A DNA stretch of 64,000 bases from an uncultured Rhodobiaceae bacterium (GCA_937907245.1 CALCUM010000002.1:496001-560000), one strand, 5' to 3'; counted from the stretch's first letter, positions 40,409 to 50,274 are shown. A program made the numbers and translations. Notes: generated by a model not told the origin, from the sequence alone.

Positions 40409-40570
40409 GAAAGCTCTCTCATTCTAGCTACGCGCACAACTGGCGAGAGTTCGCCTAATGCGCGTGTTGTTGACTTAATACACTCACTGGTTGGTGGCGT
40501 CCACGCTCGGACTGTTTCACTATTGCGACATCCTAATAGCACAAATTCACTTAACACCCTAGAGCCCCAC

Positions 40571-42604
40571 ATGCGCCAACACCATTTTTCGATGCTGATA
40601 GTCAGTTTTGCGGCCGCCATGGCGGTGTTTTTCGGCTGGCCGAATGAACCGCCCGTCGCGGTCAGCTTGGCTTTGGCAACTCTGGCGCTCATTATTCTGC
40701 AATATGGCGAGCAACGCGTTCGTCCCCGCGTGCGCCGTGCGGGCCTTGTTTTATTGGCATTTGCATTCGGCTTTGGCTGGGCGCAGGCCTTTACCCATTG
40801 GCATAGTGCATCGACGGGCCATATTTATATTGCGCCGAGCGAGGTTTGGCAGCCCGACGCGGCGCCCAGTGAGCCACGCCTAATTGGTGGGATTGTCGAT
40901 TGGTCGGAGCCAACGCCGCGCGGTAGCCGAGTGGATTTGCGCTACACTGATTATTTAGATCGCCCGCTAACTTTGCGCCTCTATGGCGAGCAAGAGTTGG
41001 CGGAGCGTTTATGGCCTGGCTGTCAGGTGCAATTACTCGTGGCGCTGGAGCCTTTGGCTCTGCCGACAGTGGTTGATGGCTATGACCCGCGGGCTTCGGC
41101 TTGGTTCGATGGCCAGCGCGGGCGAGGCTTCGTCCGCGAGGTGCAAACTATCGATTGCACGGCGAGCCCATCCTTGGGGCATCGATTGGCGCGCCTGCGC
41201 TTGGCTTTAGCTGCAAAATATAGAAGCTCCATGTCGGATACGGTGGGGCCGGTTGCGGCCGCTTTGGTAACCGGCGTGCGGGGGATGATATCGAAACCCG
41301 TGCGTGAGGCTTTTCGCCATAGTGGATTGGCGCATATGTTGGCGATATCGGGTTTGCACATGGCCCTTTTCGCGGGCTCAATTTATGCTTTATTGCGATT
41401 TTTAGCGGCTCTATGGCCAGGCCTCGTGTTGCGCCGAGACGTGCGAAAGCCATGCGCCATTATTGCGCTTTTGGCCGCGACGGGCTATCTCGCTTTGTCG
41501 GGCGGCAGCGTCGCCACGCAGCGGGCTTATATAATGTTGGCGATTTTCTTTCTTGCCATTCTGCTAGACCGGCCCGCCGTCACCATGCGCAATGTGCTTT
41601 GGGCGGCAGTGTTTGTTTTACTATGGCGGCCCTATGCCATTATGCAGGTCGGATTTCAAATGAGCTTTGCCGCGGTTATGGCGCTTGTCGCGGTCTATGA
41701 GGTTTGGCAACGCCGCGACACCTTGCACCTTCGCATTGAAGAAATGGCGCCCGTCAAACGGCTGCTTCGGCTTGGCTGGCGCTATGGGTCTGGGTTAGCG
41801 CTGACCAGTCTGATTGCGGGCTCGGTGACGGGCTATTTGGCGTTGCTGCATTTTCATCAAATTGGCACTTATGGCCTGCCGGCCAATCTATTGGCCATGC
41901 CGCTATTTACCACACTCATTATGCCGCTGACGCCGCTGTCGCTTTTGGCCATCCCAATGGGGGTAGAGGCGGGCTTAATGGCCATCATGCAGCTTGGGCT
42001 AAAGGGAGTGCTTTCCATCGCTACCTTTATGACCGGTCTGGACGGCGCTTTGCTAAAGCCAGGTGCCAGCCCAGTTTGGGTTCTTCCGACCGCGTCCATT
42101 GGTTTTCTTGTTTTATGTTTGGTGCCCAAACGGGCGCGTTGGTTGGGGCTTGTGCCTATTTTACTTGGGTTTTTATTCATCGGCTCGGGCAGTCGACCGA
42201 TTGCGCTTTTGGTCGGCAATGATGTGATTGTCGCGCAAAAGTGGGAAGGCGGTTTATCGCTCATGCGCCAAAATAAGCATGGCTATGAGCTGCGCCGCAT
42301 CGCCCAATATCATGGGCAAGAGATAGAAGACCTGGGCGATGGCAGCTCGTGCGAAAACGGGTGCGGCTTAATTTCGAAAGACCGCATGACCATCGCCTAT
42401 CTGACACACCCCAAGCGACTTGAGATTGCTTGCCAAGAGACGGATCTGGTTATTCTGCCATTTTCAAACGCCGAACATTACCCGTGCGAGGCTTTGCTAT
42501 TGGATAAATCGGCTCTGCCGCCCAAAGTGCCGCTGCAAGTTGTTAGTGATGGGCGTAAACTATCCATAAAAAAGGCGGCCCGAAGCCGCCTTTGGGAACA
42601 GTGA
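40571..42604 (+). CDS. comEC: ComEC/Rec2 family membrane protein
   Basis: Putative inner-membrane DNA uptake channel. From the ATG at 40571 it has 677 residues; the frame is open to 40394 but the extra residues overlap gltX and lack family character. It has an N-terminal DUF4131-like region, then the competence domain (about residues 240-510) with HMLAISGLHMALFAGSIYAL. The C-terminal metallo-beta-lactamase-like part is degenerate, as is common in alphaproteobacteria. Its last codons contain the lexA terminator. Without other competence genes, transformation cannot be inferred. Confidence 0.88.
   Translation: MRQHHFSMLIVSFAAAMAVFFGWPNEPPVAVSLALATLALIILQYGEQRVRPRVRRAGLVLLAFAFGFGWAQAFTHWHSASTGHIYIAPSEVWQPDAAPSEPRLIGGIVDWSEPTPRGSRVDLRYTDYLDRPLTLRLYGEQELAERLWPGCQVQLLVALEPLALPTVVDGYDPRASAWFDGQRGRGFVREVQTIDCTASPSLGHRLARLRLALAAKYRSSMSDTVGPVAAALVTGVRGMISKPVREAFRHSGLAHMLAISGLHMALFAGSIYALLRFLAALWPGLVLRRDVRKPCAIIALLAATGYLALSGGSVATQRAYIMLAIFFLAILLDRPAVTMRNVLWAAVFVLLWRPYAIMQVGFQMSFAAVMALVAVYEVWQRRDTLHLRIEEMAPVKRLLRLGWRYGSGLALTSLIAGSVTGYLALLHFHQIGTYGLPANLLAMPLFTTLIMPLTPLSLLAIPMGVEAGLMAIMQLGLKGVLSIATFMTGLDGALLKPGASPVWVLPTASIGFLVLCLVPKRARWLGLVPILLGFLFIGSGSRPIALLVGNDVIVAQKWEGGLSLMRQNKHGYELRRIAQYHGQEIEDLGDGSSCENGCGLISKDRMTIAYLTHPKRLEIACQETDLVILPFSNAEHYPCEALLLDKSALPPKVPLQVVSDGRKLSIKKAARSRLWEQ
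42568..42593 (-). terminator. lexA terminator inside the comEC coding end
   Basis: GGCGGC (42574-42579) pairs with GCCGCC (42585-42590) around a CCGAA loop. On the minus strand the hairpin is followed by six Ts, making a textbook Rho-independent terminator 22 bases after the lexA stop. It is also transcribed within the last residues of comEC, where three Ts follow the hairpin on the plus strand. Confidence 0.8.
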
Positions 42605-42615
42605 TGAATTCCGTT

Positions 42616-43278
42616 CTAATATTTACGAATGAGCCCGACAAGGCGACCTTGCACGCGCACTTGGTCGGCGCGGAAGATGCGAGTTTCATAGGCTTGGTTG
42701 GCAGCTTCTAAAGCAATCATTTCCCCTTTGCGGCGCAAGCGTTTCAAGGTGGCTTCATGGCCTTCAACCAAAGCGACGACAATTTCGCCATTTTCGGCCG
42801 TTGCACCATTTTGAATAATCGCTGTGTCGCCATCTAGAATACCCGCTTCAATCATCGAATCACCATGCACTTCGAGCGCATAATGTTCTCCTGAGCGGAG
42901 CATTTCCATGGGAACCGAAATTTGATTCACTTCTTCTTGTAGCGCCTCAATAGGCGTGCCGGCGGCAATTCGACCCATTACAGAGATCGACATCGAGCGA
43001 TCATCATTGGCCGCGACAGGGGGCGTACTCGCCCGGGAGGGGCTGGCCAGACTGGCCGACAGGGTATCGGGTAATTTAACCACTTCGAGCGCTCGGGCAC
43101 GGTGAGCCAAGCGTTTGATGAAGCCACGTTCTTCTAAAGCGGTGATAAGACGGTGAATGCCAGACTTGGAACGCAAGTTCAAAGCTTCCTTCATTTCGTC
43201 AAAACTGGGCGAAACGCCGGTCTCTTTTAACCGTTCATTGATGAACAACAAAAGCTCGTATTGTTTTTTCGTAAGCAT
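42616..43278 (-). CDS. lexA: LexA repressor
   Basis: SOS repressor that cleaves itself when RecA filaments form. The 220 residues comprise an N-terminal winged helix (about 1-65) and a C-terminal S24 peptidase domain. The cleavage site Ala106-Gly107 lies in [11 protein letters not shown]. The catalytic pair is Ser141 ([10 protein letters not shown]) and Lys179 (GHEATLKRL). Two LexA boxes precede the gene (43296-43331), so it should be autoregulated, and another lies at the sidA-like gene. The moaC/moeA genes often found between trpC and lexA are missing. Confidence 0.97.
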   Translation of the reverse strand: MLTKKQYELLLFINERLKETGVSPSFDEMKEALNLRSKSGIHRLITALEERGFIKRLAHRARALEVVKLPDTLSASLASPSRASTPPVAANDDRSMSISVMGRIAAGTPIEALQEEVNQISVPMEMLRSGEHYALEVHGDSMIEAGILDGDTAIIQNGATAENGEIVVALVEGHEATLKRLRRKGEMIALEAANQAYETRIFRADQVRVQGRLVGLIRKY

Positions 43279-43295
43279 AGGTGCCCCTCAAAGTA

Positions 43296-43331
43296 GAACG
43301 AATCACTAACTCTTTTGTTCTACTTTTATTC
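43296..43331. promoter_or_regulatory. Two LexA boxes upstream of lexA
   Basis: GAAC-N7-TAAC (43296-43310) and GTTC-N7-ATTC (43317-43331) each match seven of eight bases of the alphaproteobacterial LexA site, in opposite orientations with six bases between. The outer sequence is a perfect inverted repeat, AAAGTAGAAC and GTTCTACTTT. Their place just before the lexA start fits autoregulation. Confidence 0.7.
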
Positions 43332-43364
43332 GCATTTGGGTGCAAGAGGCTTAATTCGAGTTAT

Positions 43365-44180
43365 TTATGATTCGGTCAATTTTCGCGTCGCCAAGACGAT
43401 ATCTTCTTGCCGCATCAAGCTCTCCCCAACGAGAAACGCCGGAACGCCATCGTCCATCAGCCCACGCACATCGGCGCCCGACGAAATGCCGCTTTCGCTG
43501 ACCAGTAAAATATCGTCTGGCACATGGGTCATCAGCTCCCGTGTTGTCTCTAAGCTGGTTTCGAAAGTCCGCAAATTACGATTGTTGACGCCCAGCAGTT
43601 TCGGCTTCAAGGCCAAGGCGCGCTGCATTTCAGGCACGTCATGCACTTCAAACAGGGCATCCATGCCAAATTGCGTGGCCGCGTCATACAGCTCGTGGGC
43701 TTGGGCATCACTGGTCGAGGCTAGGATAATCAAAACCGCGTCGGCTCCCCAGCTTCTGGCTTCGGCCACTTGATAGGGGTCATACATAAAATCTTTGCGC
43801 AAAACCGGAAGCGCACATGCCGCGCGCGCAGCTACCAGATACTCTGGCGCGCCTTGAAAACTTGGGCCATCGGTTAAAACCGACAGGCAGGCGGCGCCGC
43901 CTTGTTCGTAGCTTTGGGCAATCATGGGTGGATTAAAGTCGGCGCGAATAAGACCTTTGGAGGGGCTGGCCTTTTTAATTTCGGCAATCAAGGCTGGCTT
44001 GTTTTGCCCCGCTTTGGTTTTCAAAGCCTCGATAAACCCGCGAGGTGTATCGCCAGCATCGCGGATAGCTTTGGCCTCATCCATCACTTGCGCCAAGGGG
44101 CGAGCGGCTTTTGCGGCGGCAATTTCTTCCAATTTATAGGCGGTAATATGGGCCAGAATATCAGTCGGTTGAGAGGTCAT
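43365..44180 (-). CDS. trpC: Indole-3-glycerol phosphate synthase
   Basis: Closes the indole ring in tryptophan synthesis from carboxyphenylamino-deoxyribulose phosphate. The 271-residue TIM barrel has [17 protein letters not shown] near residue 59, [13 protein letters not shown] and [13 protein letters not shown]. It is monofunctional, with no TrpF domain. It lies three bases after trpD at the end of the trpE-G-D-C set. Confidence 0.96.
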   Translation of the reverse strand: MTSQPTDILAHITAYKLEEIAAAKAARPLAQVMDEAKAIRDAGDTPRGFIEALKTKAGQNKPALIAEIKKASPSKGLIRADFNPPMIAQSYEQGGAACLSVLTDGPSFQGAPEYLVAARAACALPVLRKDFMYDPYQVAEARSWGADAVLIILASTSDAQAHELYDAATQFGMDALFEVHDVPEMQRALALKPKLLGVNNRNLRTFETSLETTRELMTHVPDDILLVSESGISSGADVRGLMDDGVPAFLVGESLMRQEDIVLATRKLTES

Positions 44181-44183
44181 GGG

Positions 44184-45206
44184 CTAGCTCGCAAGTTTTT
44201 GGGACGTGGCAACCAAATTGGCCAAGACAGTGCGCGCGCCACCATCATCAATCGCAAGGGCGGCCATCTCAGCGCCTTCTTTCAAAGTTTCGGCTTTGTG
44301 GCACACCACCAAAGCGGCCGCCGTATTCAGCAGAACGATGTCTCGATAGGCGCCGGTCGCGCCGTCGAGCAAGGCAGTCATGGCGGCGGCGTTTTCCTCT
44401 GGCGTGCCACCCACTAAGTCTTCAGGTTTGGCGCGGGGAAGGCCTGCATCTTCTGGGGTCACTTCAAAGACATTGATTTCGCCTTTACGCAAACTGGCCA
44501 CTGTGCTGACCCCCGTCGTGGTCAGCTCGTCCATACCATCCGAGCCATGCACAACCCAGGCGCGTTCAGAGCCGAGTTTTTTTAATACTTGTGCGAGCGG
44601 CTCTACCCATTGTTTGTCGAACACGCCGAGCAATTGGCGGTTGGCGCCAGCAGGATTAGACAGTGGGCCCAATAAATTAAAGATAGTGCGAAAGCCCAAT
44701 TCTTTTCGAATGGGCGCGACATGGCGCATGGCGGCATGATGATTGGGCGCGAATAAAAACCCGATGCCGACATCATTAATGCAGTGCTCTAACGCATTGG
44801 CCGATAGGTTTAGCTCGACGCCCAAAGCTTGTAAGACATCCGAAGATCCTGATTTGGAGCTCTGCGCCAGCGTGCCATGTTTGGCGACATAAGCCCCGCA
44901 AGCGGCCGCCACAATAGCCACGGCGGTGGAGATGTTATACGAGCCGCTGCCATCGCCGCCCGTGCCGCAAGTGTCTAGCACATGGGTAGGGGTTTTTACC
45001 TTCATGGCATTGGCGCGCATGACCGAAACGCCAGCAGCAATCTCGTCGATGGTTTCGCCGCGCACCCGTAGCGCAGTAACGAAAGACCCAATTTGCGCGG
45101 GGCTGGCTTCGCCACTTAAAATAACCTCAAAGGCTTTGCTGGCTTCGCTCGAGGTGAGCGGGCGTCCAGTTTGCAAAATCGCTAGGGTTGGTTTTAGCGC
45201 ATCCAT
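44184..45206 (-). CDS. trpD: Anthranilate phosphoribosyltransferase
   Basis: Second step of tryptophan synthesis, transferring phosphoribose from PRPP to anthranilate. The 340-residue protein has the PRPP-binding motif DTCGTGGDGSGSYNISTA near residues 78-95 and KHGTLAQSSKSGSSDVLQAL after it. It is separated from the glutaminase gene trpG, unlike the fused enterobacterial protein. It begins 21 bases after trpG. Confidence 0.97.
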   Translation of the reverse strand: MDALKPTLAILQTGRPLTSSEASKAFEVILSGEASPAQIGSFVTALRVRGETIDEIAAGVSVMRANAMKVKTPTHVLDTCGTGGDGSGSYNISTAVAIVAAACGAYVAKHGTLAQSSKSGSSDVLQALGVELNLSANALEHCINDVGIGFLFAPNHHAAMRHVAPIRKELGFRTIFNLLGPLSNPAGANRQLLGVFDKQWVEPLAQVLKKLGSERAWVVHGSDGMDELTTTGVSTVASLRKGEINVFEVTPEDAGLPRAKPEDLVGGTPEENAAAMTALLDGATGAYRDIVLLNTAAALVVCHKAETLKEGAEMAALAIDDGGARTVLANLVATSQKLAS

Positions 45207-45227
45207 TTGAAATTCCTCTTAACTCTT

Positions 45228-45845
45228 TTAAACTTTTAAAGCTGTGTCTTGGGGTATACGGCCGTCTTCAACCTCGAGCCCGGCGACGCGCAAAAACTTT
45301 GCCATCATTTTATGTCCGCCCACAGAGGCAATGCTCTCGGGGTGAAATTGTAGGCCATAAACGGGTCGGGTTTTATGTTGCACGGCCATGATAACGCCAT
45401 CATCGGTTTGCGCCATGACATCCAGGCAATCTGGCACGCTATCGGGGGCAATCATTAACGAATGATACCGCGTTACCGTGAGAGGCTGGGGCAGGGCTTC
45501 AAACAGGCCTTTGCCGGTATGTTGAATGTCGCTCAACTTGCCGTGCATAATTTTATCCGCGCGCACAACCTTGGCGCCAAAGGCTTGGCCAATGCATTGA
45601 TGGCCGAGGCACACACCGAAGATGGGCATATTGGCGGGCGCGGTTTTAATCAGGTCCAGGCAGATGCCTGCTTTATCGGGGTCGCATGGGCCCGGCGAGA
45701 TGACAATACCTTCTGGGTTGCTGGCGAACACTTCTTGGGGGGTCGCTTTGTCGTTGCGCACCACATTGCAGTCATGGCCCAGCTCGCCCAGAAACTGCAC
45801 GAGGTTGAACGTAAAACTATCGTAATTATCAATCAGCGTTAGCAT
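45228..45845 (-). CDS. trpG: Anthranilate synthase component II (glutamine amidotransferase)
   Basis: Releases ammonia from glutamine for TrpE. The class I amidotransferase triad is visible: Cys in GVCLGHQCIGQAFG near residue 79, and His/Glu in LQFHPESIAS near residue 168. The oxyanion motif VISPGPCDPDKAG is near residue 50. The length is 205 residues. It may also serve p-aminobenzoate synthase, as is common when only one such gene exists. It overlaps the trpE stop by one base. Confidence 0.95.
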   Translation of the reverse strand: MLTLIDNYDSFTFNLVQFLGELGHDCNVVRNDKATPQEVFASNPEGIVISPGPCDPDKAGICLDLIKTAPANMPIFGVCLGHQCIGQAFGAKVVRADKIMHGKLSDIQHTGKGLFEALPQPLTVTRYHSLMIAPDSVPDCLDVMAQTDDGVIMAVQHKTRPVYGLQFHPESIASVGGHKMMAKFLRVAGLEVEDGRIPQDTALKV

Positions 45846-47362
45846 TAAGACCGGTTCTTTCTTTGGTTTGCCAAGTCGAGGGCCACTTCAGCGGCACGGA
45901 ACAAGGCGGCGGCTTTGTTAACCGTTTCTTCGTATTCATATTCTGGCGTGCTGTCATACACCACGCCACCACCCGCTTGGGCGTAAAGCTTACCATCTTT
46001 TACCACAGCCGTGCGCAGGGCGATGCACGTATCCATGTCGCCATTGGCTGAGAAATAACCCACGCAGCCTGCATAAATGCCGCGCCGTTCAGGCTCTAAC
46101 TCGTCGATGATTTCCATCGCGCGAATTTTTGGAGCCCCCGAGACCGTGCCGGCTGGAAAGCCAGCCACCAGCGCATCAATCTCATCGAGGTCTTGGCGCA
46201 AAGTGCCCGTCACATCGGAGACGATATGAATGAGGTGCGAGGTCTTTTGCAAACCAAAAGACGTGTTTACTTTTACGCTGCCAATCTCCGATACGCGCCC
46301 GACATCATTGCGCCCTAAATCGAGCAGCATTAAATGTTCAGCGCGTTCTTTTTCATCGCTCAAGAGGTCGGCGCTAATGGCCGCGTCTTCAGCCAAACTC
46401 GCGCCCCGCTTTCTGGTGCCAGCGATGGGACGAATGTTGACCTCACCCCCTTTCACACCGACCAAAACTTCGGGGCTGGAGCCGACGACGGCGAAATCAC
46501 GCAAGTTTAAATAGAATAAATAGGGCGATGGATTAACCCGGCGCAGGGCGCGATAGAGATCAAACGGCGGTAAATCAAAGTCAATGTGGAAGCGCTGGCT
46601 GAGGACAACCTGAAACACATCGCCCGCCTCGATATAGGCTTTGGCCGTGTCTACCATGTCGTAATAAGATTGCTGGCTCATGTTAGAGCTGGGCTTGGTG
46701 AAGGAATTGGGCACGTTTAAGGAGGTTTCGGGCAGGGCGCTATACAGCCGCTCCTTGGCGTCTTCCAACCGCTCGAGAGCAGCCTCATAGGCGGCCTCTG
46801 CAGTTTGGGCGTCGGGTCGAACGGGGGTCACCAAACGTATCATGTCGGTTACGCTGTCAAACACCGCCATCATTGTGGGGCGCATAAACAAGCAGTCTGG
46901 CACTTGCATAATGTCTGGGTTGCTATTGGGCAGGTCTTCCATATGGCGCACCATGTCGTAGGCCATATAGCCAAAAACACCGGCCGACATTGGCGCCAAA
47001 GCCTCGGGAATTTCGAGCCGCGATTGGGCTAATATTTCGCGCAAAGCATCTAACGGCTCGCCCTGCATGGGGGTGAAGCTATCGAGGTGAGAGAGTGCAT
47101 TTGGGTTTACTTCTGGTTGCCCATCAGACACGCGGAAAAGCAAATCTGGGGCCAAGCCAATCATCGAATAGCGGCCACGAATGTCGCCATCTTCCACGCT
47201 CTCGAGCAGAAAGGAAAACGGCTCGTTATGCGTGAGCTTTAGAAAGGCCGCAACCGGCGTCTCCAAATCCCCGATGAGTTGCGACCACACAAGCTGAGGC
47301 TTGCCTGCGCTATAGGCAGCGATAAAGTCATCGCGGGTTGGGGTCGTTGTCGCGTTGTTCAT
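45845..47362 (-). CDS. trpE: Anthranilate synthase component I
   Basis: Converts chorismate to anthranilate with ammonia from TrpG, the committed step of tryptophan synthesis. The 505-residue protein has the N-terminal feedback-binding region and the chorismate domain with PIAGTRKRGAS, HLMLLDLGRNDVGRV and FPAGTVSGAPKIRAMEII. It is ten bases after ppiD, so no leader peptide or attenuator precedes it here. Confidence 0.97.
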   Translation of the reverse strand: MNNATTTPTRDDFIAAYSAGKPQLVWSQLIGDLETPVAAFLKLTHNEPFSFLLESVEDGDIRGRYSMIGLAPDLLFRVSDGQPEVNPNALSHLDSFTPMQGEPLDALREILAQSRLEIPEALAPMSAGVFGYMAYDMVRHMEDLPNSNPDIMQVPDCLFMRPTMMAVFDSVTDMIRLVTPVRPDAQTAEAAYEAALERLEDAKERLYSALPETSLNVPNSFTKPSSNMSQQSYYDMVDTAKAYIEAGDVFQVVLSQRFHIDFDLPPFDLYRALRRVNPSPYLFYLNLRDFAVVGSSPEVLVGVKGGEVNIRPIAGTRKRGASLAEDAAISADLLSDEKERAEHLMLLDLGRNDVGRVSEIGSVKVNTSFGLQKTSHLIHIVSDVTGTLRQDLDEIDALVAGFPAGTVSGAPKIRAMEIIDELEPERRGIYAGCVGYFSANGDMDTCIALRTAVVKDGKLYAQAGGGVVYDSTPEYEYEETVNKAAALFRAAEVALDLANQRKNRS

Positions 47363-47372
47363 TTTGCTTGGC

Positions 47373-49268
47373 TCATCGCGAGGTCAGTTCGCTGGTGGCT
47401 CGCTCTAGATTGGCTTGGTTGACGCTGAGGCCAAAGTGGCCTTGCAAGCTGCGGACAAATTGATTGGTCAGGTCGAGATGATATTTACGTTTCTCGCCAT
47501 CGAAAATCAGGTCTTTGGCTTCGCCATCGCGCACATCTGCTGGAATAACCTTGCTGACCTGCATGACGATAATCTCGCCCCCGAAGCCAACATTGGCCCA
47601 AGCAAATTTGCGATTTGGAACCGCGAATAAACGCTTCACGGCTTCATCTGAAAACGTGTCATTGCTGACTTGGCGGGTCATGGGCTCAGAGACCAATGGG
47701 TCTCGTTTAAAGCTGGCGGCGACAGATTTAAAGCTGCCCGTTTCATTGCCTTGCTTGACCATATGTTCGGCCATGGCTTCCAACAATTTGGTGCGCTCTG
47801 CGACTTCCCATTGTTCGCTCACGGTTTTGCGAATGTCGGCCAGAGGCGGCACTTCGCTTGGCGTGATGGAGGTGAGGCGCAACCAAACATAGGTGCCATC
47901 GTCCATTTCAATCATGGGGGTTTCTTCGCCCACGGCAGTTTCAAACAGGGAGGGCGCAATCGTTTCATAGCGAGAAAGAAGCGCCATTTTTTGGCCCTTC
48001 GCGTTCTCGCCATCGGCGTTGATGTTGCGGATGTTAATCACATTGAGGTCGAAGCGCTGGCCGACGCTCTCCAGCGTTTCGCCGCTGGCAAGTTCGTCTT
48101 CTACAGTTTCCGAGAAGGCCAACATGTCGTCCAGGGCGCGGTCATAGATAATGCGATTGCGTAGCAGGTCGGCCACTTCCGACAAAGGCTTTGTGGCGCC
48201 TGGCGTAATGTCGCGCACCCGCAAAACCACATAGCCGAGCGGGCCTTCAATCACATCGCTAATCTCGCCTTTGTCCATGGCGAAAGCCTTTTTGGCCAAG
48301 TCGGCGCTGATCAGGTCTTGGCGCTCTACCGTACCGAGGTCTGTGTTGCTCAGTGTTTGGTTAACCGACAGAACGATTTTGGCAAAGCTGGCTTTTTCTT
48401 GCAGAAGTTTTTTCACTTGCGCCACTTCGTCTTCATCGCTCAATACCAATTGGTCGAGGGCGCGGGTCTCGGCAATGGAATATTCGTCTATCGAGGCTTC
48501 ATACTCTTCTTGCAGCGTGGCGCTGTCGATGGAGATTAGCTCAGCGAAACGAGCCGGCGATACAACAAGGGCTTGGCCCGAGCGTTTTTCGGGCTCCGCG
48601 AAACGCAATTTGGTTTGGCTAAAAAAGGTTTCCAATTCTTCATTGGTCGGTTCGCCAATACCGTCGGTCTCGTCGAGCGTTAAAATAAGGTATCTCGCGA
48701 CACGGCGTTCTAAAAAATGTTTATACAGTTTTTCAGTCAGAGCCTTGGGAACCAAGCTTGAGTCCACGGTCGCCGTGCTTAGTTGCTCCAGCATGTGGAA
48801 GCGTCGTTGGTCTTCGACGAATAGTTTTTCGGTCAGCCCATTTTGTTGCAAGACCGAGCGGAACGTCGGCTCATCGAATTTGCCATTGGCGCCAAAGAAA
48901 TTCGGGTCTGCCACAATCGCTTCGGCGATGGCGCCATCGCTATGGCCGAGGCCCAGCTCTTCCGCGGCTTCGCGCAAAGCTGCGCTGCCTAACATATTGT
49001 TTAGCACTTGGTTTTCAATGCCAAGGTTACGCGCCATGGAAGGGGTAATATTCGTGCCCAATTGTTGCGACAGGCTTTGCGTGCGCTGCATGAAGCGCAA
49101 CTGATACTCTTGCCGATCAATTTTCTGGTCACCGACTTGCGCGATTTCCTCGTTCGAGAAACCGGTAAACGTGTCCGCTACGCCCCAAAGGCCAAAAGCG
49201 AAAACCAGCAAAGCGATAAGCAGAATGCCAAGCACACCGCTTATCTTGGAGCGCATAAAATTGAGCAT
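47373..49268 (-). CDS. ppiD: PpiD-like peptidyl-prolyl isomerase / SurA N-terminal domain protein
   Basis: Periplasm-facing chaperone anchored to the inner membrane by one helix (about residues 12-33). It consists of a SurA-like N-domain (to about residue 200), a parvulin-type rotamase domain (about 250-370) that looks divergent, and a C-terminal chaperone part. The length is 631 residues. It heads the minus-strand ppiD-trpEGDC set and is divergent from tpiA across a 232-base region, in the conserved alphaproteobacterial order. Confidence 0.88.
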   Translation of the reverse strand: MLNFMRSKISGVLGILLIALLVFAFGLWGVADTFTGFSNEEIAQVGDQKIDRQEYQLRFMQRTQSLSQQLGTNITPSMARNLGIENQVLNNMLGSAALREAAEELGLGHSDGAIAEAIVADPNFFGANGKFDEPTFRSVLQQNGLTEKLFVEDQRRFHMLEQLSTATVDSSLVPKALTEKLYKHFLERRVARYLILTLDETDGIGEPTNEELETFFSQTKLRFAEPEKRSGQALVVSPARFAELISIDSATLQEEYEASIDEYSIAETRALDQLVLSDEDEVAQVKKLLQEKASFAKIVLSVNQTLSNTDLGTVERQDLISADLAKKAFAMDKGEISDVIEGPLGYVVLRVRDITPGATKPLSEVADLLRNRIIYDRALDDMLAFSETVEDELASGETLESVGQRFDLNVINIRNINADGENAKGQKMALLSRYETIAPSLFETAVGEETPMIEMDDGTYVWLRLTSITPSEVPPLADIRKTVSEQWEVAERTKLLEAMAEHMVKQGNETGSFKSVAASFKRDPLVSEPMTRQVSNDTFSDEAVKRLFAVPNRKFAWANVGFGGEIIVMQVSKVIPADVRDGEAKDLIFDGEKRKYHLDLTNQFVRSLQGHFGLSVNQANLERATSELTSR

Positions 49269-49467
49269 GAATTTATTCTCTTTCTAGATGGGCCAATAAC
49301 CCAGATGGGATTTGCTAGCATCATAGTGCGGCCCAGCCAATCTCGCAAGCTATGTAGCGGTTAAACTCGGCTGTTTTGTGCAGATAAGCAGGCAAAGATG
49401 ACAAACCACAGCGAAGCAGCTAAACAAAGGAAAGAGACTGACGCTCAAAATTGCTGACCCCAAATGC

Positions 49468-49489
49468 TTATTACAATATTTATTACAAT
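49468..49489 (+). repeat. Direct repeat upstream of tpiA
   Basis: TTATTACAAT occurs twice (49468-49477 and 49480-49489) with a two-base spacer, giving a 12-base period just before the GGAG ribosome site of tpiA. Each copy contains TACAAT, a five-of-six match to a -10 box. It may be a duplicated promoter element or an operator. Confidence 0.6.
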
Positions 49490-49500
49490 GGAGAACCGCC

Positions 49501-50274
49501 ATGGCTGCCCGCAAAACAACCCCTATCAAAGCCCCCAAGCCGCTCGTTGCTGGCAATTGGAAAATGAATGGCACGAAAGCCAGCCTCAGCGAAGTGAAAA
49601 AACTGGCGAGCGGACTAGCCAAAAATAAAGCTAAATGCGACGTGATGATTTGCCCGCCAGCCACTTTATTGGCGCCCCTAAAGGCCCTGAAAGCTAAGGG
49701 CGTGGCCTTAGGTGGGCAAGATTGCCATGCCGCCAGCAGCGGCGCACATACCGGCGATATCTCGGCCGCCATGCTAAAAGATGCCGGCGCCACGGCGGTT
49801 ATTCTGGGTCACTCAGAGCGCCGCGCCGACCATTTAGAAACCGATAAACAAGTAAAAGCCAAAGTCGCCGCCGCCCATGGCGCGGGTCTGCTGGCGATTA
49901 TGTGCGTTGGCGAAAGCCTGAAACAGCGCAAAAGCGGCGACACGTTAAAAGTCGTTAAAGCGCAATTGCGCGGCTCGCTGATGGATGGCTGCACGGCCAA
50001 AAACACCGTGATTGCCTATGAACCCGTCTGGGCCATCGGCTCGGGCCTCACGCCCACGGTAGAGCAAGTCGAAGAAGTCCACACAGCGCTCCGCAAAGCC
50101 TTGGTGCGCCGCTTCGGCGATGAGGGTGCGAAAATGCGCATTCTCTATGGCGGTTCGGTGAAGCCTGCCAATGCCGCGGAGCTGATGGCGGTGCCAAATG
50201 TCAACGGCGCGCTGGTTGGCGGCGCCAGCCTGACGGCCAAAGATTTCGGCGGTATTATTAAGGCCTACGCCTAG
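49501..50274 (+). CDS. tpiA: Triosephosphate isomerase
   Basis: Interconverts dihydroxyacetone phosphate and glyceraldehyde 3-phosphate. The catalytic residues are in GNWKMNG (Lys), ILGHSERR (His) and AYEPVWAIG (Glu). The 257-residue length includes a lysine-rich start ([16 protein letters not shown]) about ten residues longer than usual. The ATG is preceded by TGGAGAA. It starts the tpiA-secG-pyrG-kdsA-(eno) run typical of this class. Confidence 0.97.
   Translation: MAARKTTPIKAPKPLVAGNWKMNGTKASLSEVKKLASGLAKNKAKCDVMICPPATLLAPLKALKAKGVALGGQDCHAASSGAHTGDISAAMLKDAGATAVILGHSERRADHLETDKQVKAKVAAAHGAGLLAIMCVGESLKQRKSGDTLKVVKAQLRGSLMDGCTAKNTVIAYEPVWAIGSGLTPTVEQVEEVHTALRKALVRRFGDEGAKMRILYGGSVKPANAAELMAVPNVNGALVGGASLTAKDFGGIIKAYA

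Noticed and set aside
40394-40570. N-terminal extension of ComEC from 40394
   Set aside because: It overlaps the start of the divergent gltX and lacks hydrophobic or family-like sequence; the ATG at 40571 begins the expected membrane protein.
47363-47372. Tryptophan attenuator or leader peptide before trpE
   Set aside because: Only ten bases separate ppiD and trpE; there is no room for one.
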